Assembly: GCA_030149405.1 (NCBI GenBank)
Contig: JASBRM010000160.1
Coordinates: forward strand, 1-9,277
Length of the DNA stretch: 9,277 nucleotides
DNA from: Neptuniibacter sp.
GTDB taxonomy: Bacteria; Pseudomonadota; Gammaproteobacteria; Pseudomonadales; Balneatricaceae
Reading direction: 5' to 3'
The position numbers and the translations under genes were made by a program. Under the pieces are notes generated by a model. It ran no database searches. It saw nothing but the letters and a program-made list of their open reading frames with translations, and was not told the DNA's origin. Shown in pieces: positions 1 through 5,772 of this stretch (its first letter is position 1; the number at the start of each line of letters is the position of its first letter).

Positions 1-1
1 G

Positions 2-1003
2 CTTCGTTACTTATATCCTCTTCTAAGTATTTCTCTACTAGTGACTCATTTTCTAAGGACACCCATGTGGTTCAAGGTGTTGTTAGTACTGTCCTCAGTC
101 CCTATTACGATTTTCATGAATAGCCTGCGAATTGCCATTACTGGGTTATTAGTTAAAAGCTACGGTAATGAAGTTGCAGAAGGTTTTTTGCATGACTTTG
201 AAGGCTGGGTAGTCTTTTTGGCTGCGTTTATCTGCTTAATGGCTGAGGTATGGGTTTTCACAGTTCTTGTTCAGCGGGGCAAGAGCATCTATGAATTGTT
301 TGATTTTGATGGACCTTCTTCCACCGGGACTACTATCACAACCTGTCTGGGGAATAAGTTATATTTTTCTTCGTTGATAACCGTTGTATTACTCGGTGGT
401 TCTTCGATTGTTTTCGCATTTTCCAATACTATCGTTATACCTGAACGCAAGTCGTTTTCAGAGTTTCCAATGCGTGTTGATGGGCGTAATGTATCACTCT
501 ATTCGTTTGAGCAAGATGTAATTGATATATTGAAACCGGATGATTACTTTGTTGGTAATTACCTCTCACGTCAGGAGCAGCCTGTTGGGTTATACATGGT
601 CTATTACTCTCAGCAAAAAGATGGAAGTGCTTTGCATTCTCCAAAGGTCTGTATTCCGGGTGGTGGCTGGATCGTTGAGGATACGAGTATCATTAGCTTT
701 CCTGTACAGGATTCAACATTGTCAGTTAACAGAGTGTTGATCCGCAAAGGTGATCGCAAACAGTTGGTTTACTATTGGATTAACCAAATGGGTGTGAACT
801 ATACCAATGAATATTTTGCCCGAGTTTCGTTAATTAAAAGTGCGATTCTAAATAAGCGCTCAGATGGTGCACTTATCAGGGTTAACATGGTTGTTGATGG
901 GGACAATTTGGCTGAAGCAGATGAAATGTTGCAATCTTTCGTTCACGCGGCGTCAATGCATCTTTCGGAGTATTTGCCAGGTCAGGAAATGACCAGCCAA
1001 TGA
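2..1003 (+). CDS. xrtD: Exosortase with fused C-terminal EpsI domain, XrtD-like (5' partial)
   Basis: Integral-membrane cysteine transpeptidase/protease homologue predicted to process proteins carrying a C-terminal sorting tail. The frame is open from base 2, where it reads LRYLYPLLS; this matches the segment just after the family's active-site Cys (C-x-G-L-R), so the catalytic Cys should lie about three codons outside the window. The other two catalytic residues are visible: Arg in MNSLRI (codon 128-130) and His in FLHDFEGW (codon 191-193), each in a hydrophobic segment. After a further TM segment (about 356-425) comes an EpsI-type domain with the HSPKVCIPGGGW signature (His codon 635-637, Cys codon 650-652). 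The HDFEGW form of the His motif resembles XrtD (VPLPA-CTERM type) rather than XrtA (HxxYGW), as I recall these families; the subtype is therefore inference. The GTG at position 41 is internal, not the true start. prsT follows after 85 bases. Confidence 0.88.
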   Translation, partial: LRYLYPLLSISLLVTHFLRTPMWFKVLLVLSSVPITIFMNSLRIAITGLLVKSYGNEVAEGFLHDFEGWVVFLAAFICLMAEVWVFTVLVQRGKSIYELFDFDGPSSTGTTITTCLGNKLYFSSLITVVLLGGSSIVFAFSNTIVIPERKSFSEFPMRVDGRNVSLYSFEQDVIDILKPDDYFVGNYLSRQEQPVGLYMVYYSQQKDGSALHSPKVCIPGGGWIVEDTSIISFPVQDSTLSVNRVLIRKGDRKQLVYYWINQMGVNYTNEYFARVSLIKSAILNKRSDGALIRVNMVVDGDNLAEADEMLQSFVHAASMHLSEYLPGQEMTSQ

Positions 1004-1032
1004 AGCTATAGAATTTTGTGAAAGGCATTCAC

Positions 1033-1050
1033 TTAACTTAGTTGAGTTAA
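1033..1050. repeat. Short inverted repeat in exosortase-prsT gap
   Basis: TTAACT and AGTTAA form perfect 6-base arms around a 6-base centre, 38 bases before the prsT start. It is AT-rich and could be a regulator site or chance. No T-run follows, so it is not an intrinsic terminator. I see no convincing sigma-70 or sigma-54 promoter in the 85-base gap, which fits read-through from the exosortase gene. Confidence 0.3.
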
Positions 1051-1077
1051 ATTATATTTACCTAAGGGGTCACACAT

Positions 1078-1081
1078 GGAG
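1078..1081 (+). promoter_or_regulatory. Shine-Dalgarno site of prsT
   Basis: GGAG lies 7 bases before the ATG at 1089 and supports that start. The ATG overlapping this site at 1076 is in another frame. Confidence 0.7.
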
Positions 1082-1088
1082 TTATCAA

Positions 1089-3452
1089 ATGAATAAGCGT
1101 ATCTGGCTACTGGTTACTGTGTTGCTCTTGTCTGGGTGTGGTTCACCCGAGCAGAAAGTTGAAGAGTTTGTTAGCAATGCTAAGAAACATCTGGCTGAAG
1201 GTAACTTTGACGCTGCCCATGTTGAGTTCAGAAATGCGTTACAGATCAATCCAAATCATATTGATGCTCTCTATCATGTTACTAAGGTCTTTGAAAACGA
1301 GAAGGACTGGGCAGACTCATATCGATACCTTGAAAGGGTTATCGAGCTGGACCCTTCTCATGTAGATGCGCTTATTGCTATTGGGACTATAGAAATCTCG
1401 GCTCAGCAATTAGATAAAGCCATGGGCAGAAGTGAGGCGGCCATGAAATTGGCCCCAAACCAGGCAAAAGTGCGAGCTTTTAATTCAGTTTTGCGTTTGA
1501 AACTGGGAGACCTGGAGGGTGCTGTTAAGGAAGCAAATGCGGCTCTTGCTATAGAGGAAAACAATCTTGAGGCAACAATCGTACTGGCCTCTGAGCGACT
1601 TAGCTCAGAGGCTCCTGATCAGGCGCTTGAGTATTTAAATAAGTATAAAGGCTCAGAAAGTCTTGCGCTGTCTATGATGAAAGTTCGTGCTTACAACATG
1701 AAGCAGGACTTAGAGGGAGCTGTGTCGGTATTTGAGGGTCTCATTAAATCGGACCCTCAGAAAGATCAATTTCACTACTCTTTAGCTAAACAGTATTTAG
1801 TGTTTAACCAGAAGCAAAAAGCTGATGAAGTTCTGCGCGCACATTTAGAGCTAAAATCTAATGATATTAATGCGAAGCTACGTTACATACAGTTTCTCAA
1901 CCAGCATATGGGCGAGGGTAGATCTGTTGCTCAACTAAAAGAGTTTATCAAGCAAAACCCAGAAAATCTGGAGCTGAGTCTTGGTTTGGCTGAAACTTAC
2001 CAAAGGGGAGGTCATGTTGAAGAAGCGAAAGATGTACTGACTTCAGTTGCTTCTTTTAAAGATTCTGACAGCCAAATAAAAGCTCGTAATCGACTCGCGA
2101 TTCTGGAATTCGGTGCTGGAAATTTCGAACAGGGTGATGAATACCTAAAACAGTCTCTGGCAATCGACCCTTCTAATCAGGAAGCGATCATTGCTTCAGC
2201 ACAGCGTAAATTACAGCAAGGTCAGATCGAACCCGCTATTGCAGAACTCAGATCAGTGTTGCGGGATGCGCCGAACTCGGCAATTGTTTTGGGTTTGCTG
2301 GGTAGTGCGCATGAAAAGCAAGGGAAGGTTGAACTTGCCCTTGATCAATATGCTAAAGCTTATGAAGCAAATCCCAGGAACCGCATGGTGATTATTGCCT
2401 ATACGCAGCTATTAAAGAAACAGGGGCAGTATAACCGGATAGAGAGTTTGCTTGATCGGTACCTTCAATTTGCGCCAAGTGATGTAGAGATTCTTCAGAT
2501 TGCAGCTGAAAATAAACTAGCCATCAGGAACTGGGAAGACGCCCAGCTTATCGCTGATAGGCTGGACCAATTGAAGCAGGATTTATCCATTGTGAATCAG
2601 ATAAGAGGCTCTGCTTTATTGGGAATGGATAACTGGGAACAGGGGCTAGCCGCATTTGAAACCGCTTATGAAGTGGCAGAAGACAAATCCAGATCTATGG
2701 CGCTTTTGGTACGCTCTTATGTGGTGTCACAGCAAGTCGATAAGGCTAAGGGCTTTCTAGAATCGGTTCTTGTTAATGATGCTGATAACTTAACGGCTAT
2801 CTTTCTAATGGCACAATTACATCAATTAAATGATGAACTGGCTGCAGCGGAAGAATGGTATAAAAAAGCGGTTGAATCTCACCCCGAGAATTTAACAACC
2901 TATCAGCAGTTGGGGGGCTTTCTGATGCGTCAGGAGCGTCCTGAAGCCGTAATTGAGCTTCTGGAAGGTATTGATGCAAAAGTAACGGAAAATGCTGCAT
3001 TGTTGCTAATTCGGGCCGGAGCATATGAGTTACATAATGATAAAGCTCAGGCAATCGAGTCTTATGAGCAAGTTTTAAAGTTGCAGCCGGAATTGGATGT
3101 TGCAATTAATAATCTGGCGGTATTGTTGAGTGAAGATACTGAGCACCAAAACCTTGAGAGGGCTAAGCAACTGGCCATTAGGTTTAAACAGTCAGAAGTT
3201 CCCTATTTTCAGGACACATTAGGTTGGATTTACTATAAAACGGGTGACATTAATAACGCTTTGTATTTCCATGAAAATGCTGTTCAGTCGATGCCAGAGT
3301 TTGCAGAGTTTAGATATCACCTGGGCATGAGCTATAAAGCTGCTGGTGAATTGGGCAAAGCGAAAGTAGAACTGGAGAAAGCGCTGCAACTTGCTGAGGG
3401 AACAACTCCCGGTTGGAAAATGGCAGCGCAGGAAGCCATCGGCAATCTATAA
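1089..3452 (+). CDS. prsT: PrsT-type TPR-repeat lipoprotein of the exosortase system
   Basis: 787-residue tetratricopeptide-repeat lipoprotein. The N-terminus is a lipoprotein signal: Lys/Arg at 3-4, a hydrophobic core, then the lipobox L14-S-G-C17, so Cys17 should be lipidated. Residues 18-19 are Gly-Ser, without the Asp that retains lipoproteins in the inner membrane of enterics, so an outer-membrane, periplasm-facing location is expected. From about residue 30 to the end the protein is a nearly continuous TPR superhelix, e.g. 'ALQINPNHIDALY', 'RVIELDPSHVDALI' and, near the C-terminus, 'DTLGWIYYKTGDINNAL'. This architecture and the neighbours match the PEP-CTERM-system TPR lipoprotein family (PrsT), although that family is usually about 900 residues as I recall, so this is a shorter member. 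TPRs bind proteins; the partner (exosortase, substrate or polysaccharide machinery) is unknown. The exosortase lies upstream and the ATPase follows after 18 bases, indicating an operon. Confidence 0.85.
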   Translation: MNKRIWLLVTVLLLSGCGSPEQKVEEFVSNAKKHLAEGNFDAAHVEFRNALQINPNHIDALYHVTKVFENEKDWADSYRYLERVIELDPSHVDALIAIGTIEISAQQLDKAMGRSEAAMKLAPNQAKVRAFNSVLRLKLGDLEGAVKEANAALAIEENNLEATIVLASERLSSEAPDQALEYLNKYKGSESLALSMMKVRAYNMKQDLEGAVSVFEGLIKSDPQKDQFHYSLAKQYLVFNQKQKADEVLRAHLELKSNDINAKLRYIQFLNQHMGEGRSVAQLKEFIKQNPENLELSLGLAETYQRGGHVEEAKDVLTSVASFKDSDSQIKARNRLAILEFGAGNFEQGDEYLKQSLAIDPSNQEAIIASAQRKLQQGQIEPAIAELRSVLRDAPNSAIVLGLLGSAHEKQGKVELALDQYAKAYEANPRNRMVIIAYTQLLKKQGQYNRIESLLDRYLQFAPSDVEILQIAAENKLAIRNWEDAQLIADRLDQLKQDLSIVNQIRGSALLGMDNWEQGLAAFETAYEVAEDKSRSMALLVRSYVVSQQVDKAKGFLESVLVNDADNLTAIFLMAQLHQLNDELAAAEEWYKKAVESHPENLTTYQQLGGFLMRQERPEAVIELLEGIDAKVTENAALLLIRAGAYELHNDKAQAIESYEQVLKLQPELDVAINNLAVLLSEDTEHQNLERAKQLAIRFKQSEVPYFQDTLGWIYYKTGDINNALYFHENAVQSMPEFAEFRYHLGMSYKAAGELGKAKVELEKALQLAEGTTPGWKMAAQEAIGNL

Positions 3453-3460
3453 GCGGCATT

Positions 3461-3465
3461 AGGAG
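3461..3465 (+). promoter_or_regulatory. Shine-Dalgarno site deciding the GTG start of the ATPase
   Basis: AGGAG sits 5 bases before a GTG codon at 3471. The translation from this GTG begins with the family's typical (M)YEEFYGF N-terminus, so the non-ATG start is well supported. Confidence 0.75.
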
Positions 3466-3470
3466 TTAAC

Positions 3471-4370
3471 GTGTACGAAGAGTTTTATGGTTTTTCAGAA
3501 AAGCCGTTTACGTTACAGACAAACCCTGAGATGTTGTATATGGGGGATGTACACACGGCCGCATGTTCAATGTTGGAGTATGGGCTTCTCAATCGTGCAG
3601 GCTTTACTGTAATTACAGGTGAAATTGGTTGTGGAAAAACAACCTTGTTAGCCAAAGTGTTGCAGACTGTAGGTGACAATCAAACCGTTGGTTTTATCAA
3701 TCATACCCATGAGCATATGGGGGATCTATTACCTTGGGTCCTGCATGCCTTTAATCTGGATTATTCCGCGGAAAGTCAGATCAAACAATATGACATATTC
3801 CGGAATTTTCTACGGGAGGAGAAAGGGTTAAATAATATTGTAATCCTTGTTGTTGATGAGGCTCAAAACCTTTCTCTTGAGCGATTAGAGGAGTTAAGGA
3901 CGCTTTCTAATATTAACTTTGGTTCTGAGTTGCTCTTGCAAATAGTGCTGATTGGTCAGCCAGAATTACGGGAGCGTTTAAAGCATCCGAGGTTACGGCA
4001 GTTTGTCCAGCGAATAGCGGTCGACTACCACGTTCCATCATTAGATAGATCTGAAACCTGCCGATATATTGAGCATCGTTGTCTTCAGGTGGGTAGATTG
4101 AAACCCGTTTTCTCGTCTAAAGCTCTTTCATTATTGCATTACCTTAGCGATGGTATACCGCGAGTAATTAATGTGCTTTGCGATACTGTACTGTCGTATG
4201 GATTTGCTGATAATAAACAGATTATTGACGAAGATTACATTTTGACGGTTATTAAAGACCGAGCTGAGGGTGGCCTTCTCGCATTAGGTGTAGAACCGAA
4301 GAAAAAAGCAGTACGGCTGCAGTCAAAAGCTGAATTTCTCGAAGGGAATCTTAAACAAGCGCTCGATTAA
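3471..4370 (+). CDS. ExeA-like P-loop ATPase of the PEP-CTERM/exosortase locus
   Basis: 299-residue AAA-type ATPase of the putative secretion ATPase family found in exosortase loci and related to ExeA/GspA. Visible features: the N-terminal YxxFYGxxxKPF signature (residues 2-13), Walker A GEIGCGKTT (50-58), Walker B ILVVDEAQ (125-132, with D129 and E130), a sensor-like LIGQPEL strand-turn (160-166), then Arg-rich LRQFVQRI (175-182). A helical lid including GIPRVINVLCD follows. No signal peptide or membrane segment is apparent, so it should be cytoplasmic. ExeA itself uses ATP to help assemble a secretin through a membrane and peptidoglycan-binding C-terminal part; that part is missing here, and only a short basic tail (about 275-299) follows the ATPase core. 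The substrate is unknown; energising export or assembly with the exosortase or PrsT is inference. The start is GTG with a good ribosome site, and the stop codon lies in the loop of the terminator hairpin. Confidence 0.85.
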   Translation: MYEEFYGFSEKPFTLQTNPEMLYMGDVHTAACSMLEYGLLNRAGFTVITGEIGCGKTTLLAKVLQTVGDNQTVGFINHTHEHMGDLLPWVLHAFNLDYSAESQIKQYDIFRNFLREEKGLNNIVILVVDEAQNLSLERLEELRTLSNINFGSELLLQIVLIGQPELRERLKHPRLRQFVQRIAVDYHVPSLDRSETCRYIEHRCLQVGRLKPVFSSKALSLLHYLSDGIPRVINVLCDTVLSYGFADNKQIIDEDYILTVIKDRAEGGLLALGVEPKKKAVRLQSKAEFLEGNLKQALD

Positions 4371-4384
4371 GAGCGCTTTTTTTT
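4357..4384 (+). terminator. Rho-independent terminator, possibly bidirectional
   Basis: Perfect 8-base arms AAGCGCTC (4357-4364) and GAGCGCTT (4371-4378) enclose a 6-base loop and run into eight T residues (4377-4384). The TAA stop of the ATPase (4368-4370) is in the loop. On the minus strand the same hairpin begins 11 bases after the prsR stop and is followed by a poorer TTGTTT, so it may also weakly terminate the convergent prsK-prsR transcript. Confidence 0.92.
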
Positions 4385-4389
4385 CGCAG

Positions 4390-5772
4390 TTAATTAACAC
4401 TGATATTGTATTTTTTAATTAAATCGTAAAGCGTTGGTCTGGAGACCCCTAGTAGTTTTGCTGCTGCAGATAAGTTATCTGTTGCTGCAATTGCCTGAGT
4501 GATCGCATTAACTTCGGCACTTTTTCGGGTTTCTTTTAGAGGTTGTAGTTTAGCTGGGATGACTTCACTGTTGTCCGAAGGACTATTGTCTTCCCCTCCA
4601 ATCATTAATTCATCTGCTCCAAGATAGGTATTGCTGCACATAATTGCGCTTGTCTTGAGACGATTTTCCATTTCGCGAACATTGCCTGGCCAATCATAAG
4701 AGGCGATGACTTGAACGGCTTCTTCGGTGAACCCTTTGATATTAAGTTGGTATTCTTGAATCGTTTTATCCAGAAAATGCTTGGCCAGAAGGATTTTATC
4801 GCTTTGTCTATCCCTGAGGGGAGGAATATTAATTTCCATTTCGCAGATACGATAAAAAAGATCTTCTCGGAAGTTTCCTGACTGAATCATGTCTTTCAGA
4901 TTTTTATTGGTAGCACAAACTACCCGGACATCGACAGGGATCTCATCTGTACCGCCAACTCTTTGAATCGTACGCTGTTGCAGAAAGCGTAGCAGTTTAA
5001 CTTGAAGGTTAAGTGGCATATCACCTATTTCATCAAGGAATAAGGTTCCGCCATTGGCTGATTCTATCTTGCCCTTAGTTTGTTTGGCCGCACCTGAAAA
5101 AGCCCCTTTTTCATACCCGAAAAGTTCACTTTCCATTAAATTATCAGGAATGGCCGCACAGTTTATGGCCATAAATTTTTCATCTTTTCTGGGACTTACC
5201 AGATGGAATGCTTTGGCCAGTACTTCTTTACCTACACCGCTTTCACCTAGTAATGTGCATGTCACTTGTGTCGGAGCAATTCTGAATATCAGCTTGCAAA
5301 TATCCAGCATACTGGGGTCGTTTGTAATGAGGTTTGGTAAAGTATCATTACTTTCTGATTGCTTCTGGCGATTTTTTTCTTCCAGTTGATTCAGTCGGAC
5401 AACGCGCTCAATAATTACATCAAGTTCGTCTGTATCAATAGGTTTGTGGAAAAAATCGTAAGCGCCAAGTTCAACTGCCTTCATGGCGTTTTCTTCTTCA
5501 GAGCGGCCCGTCATGACAAGGATTTTACAGTTCGGCAGGGTGTTCAGAAGTTGTGAAATGCATTTCATGCCTTCAGTAACACCTTCAGGATCTGGAGGAA
5601 GCCCCAGATCTTGGAGAACAATGGAAGGCTTATATTCTTTAGCAGATTTTAATGCGTTATCGACATCACTCGCAGTGACGATTTCATACTGATCAAAGTG
5701 CCAGCAAAGCTGTTTCAGTAGACCTTGGTCATCTTCAACAATTAATATTACAGGCTGTTCTTCTTTGGTCAT
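4390..5772 (-). CDS. prsR: PrsR, sigma-54-dependent response regulator of the exosortase system
   Basis: 460-residue NtrC-class regulator. The receiver domain (residues 8-125) has acidic-pocket residues D14/D15, phospho-acceptor D55 in VLQDLGLPP, T88 and K110. The central sigma-54 AAA+ domain (about 147-380) has Walker A GESGVGKE (176-183), the sigma-54 contact loop as GAFSGA (223-228; Ser replaces the usual Thr) and Walker B GGTLFLDEI (241-249). The C-terminal Fis-type helix-turn-helix is around 434-455 (LSAAAKLLGVSRPTLYDLIK). Length, domain order and adjacency to PrsK match the PEP-CTERM-box response regulator family, expected to activate sorting-tail protein genes from sigma-54 promoters once phosphorylated by PrsK. 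The start chosen is the ATG at 5772, which overlaps the prsK stop as ATGA; an in-frame ATG at 5793 would add seven residues (MLTGTRN) and lengthen the overlap, and is less likely. Confidence 0.92.
   Translation of the reverse strand: MTKEEQPVILIVEDDQGLLKQLCWHFDQYEIVTASDVDNALKSAKEYKPSIVLQDLGLPPDPEGVTEGMKCISQLLNTLPNCKILVMTGRSEEENAMKAVELGAYDFFHKPIDTDELDVIIERVVRLNQLEEKNRQKQSESNDTLPNLITNDPSMLDICKLIFRIAPTQVTCTLLGESGVGKEVLAKAFHLVSPRKDEKFMAINCAAIPDNLMESELFGYEKGAFSGAAKQTKGKIESANGGTLFLDEIGDMPLNLQVKLLRFLQQRTIQRVGGTDEIPVDVRVVCATNKNLKDMIQSGNFREDLFYRICEMEINIPPLRDRQSDKILLAKHFLDKTIQEYQLNIKGFTEEAVQVIASYDWPGNVREMENRLKTSAIMCSNTYLGADELMIGGEDNSPSDNSEVIPAKLQPLKETRKSAEVNAITQAIAATDNLSAAAKLLGVSRPTLYDLIKKYNISVN

Noticed and set aside
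41..43. GTG as the start of the first gene
   Set aside because: The frame is open back to base 2 and the upstream codons (LRYLYPLLS) match the conserved exosortase region after the active-site Cys, so the gene is truncated by the window edge.
1024..1040. GGCATTCACTT before prsT as a sigma-54 promoter
   Set aside because: There is no GC dinucleotide at the correct spacing from the GG.
2797..3105. 102-codon minus-strand open frame inside prsT
   Set aside because: It is antisense to a clearly coding TPR region, has no recognisable protein features and no plausible ribosome site context; a shadow of the real gene.
5054..5389. 111-codon plus-strand open frame inside prsR
   Set aside because: It is antisense to the conserved sigma-54 activator domain and encodes nothing recognisable.
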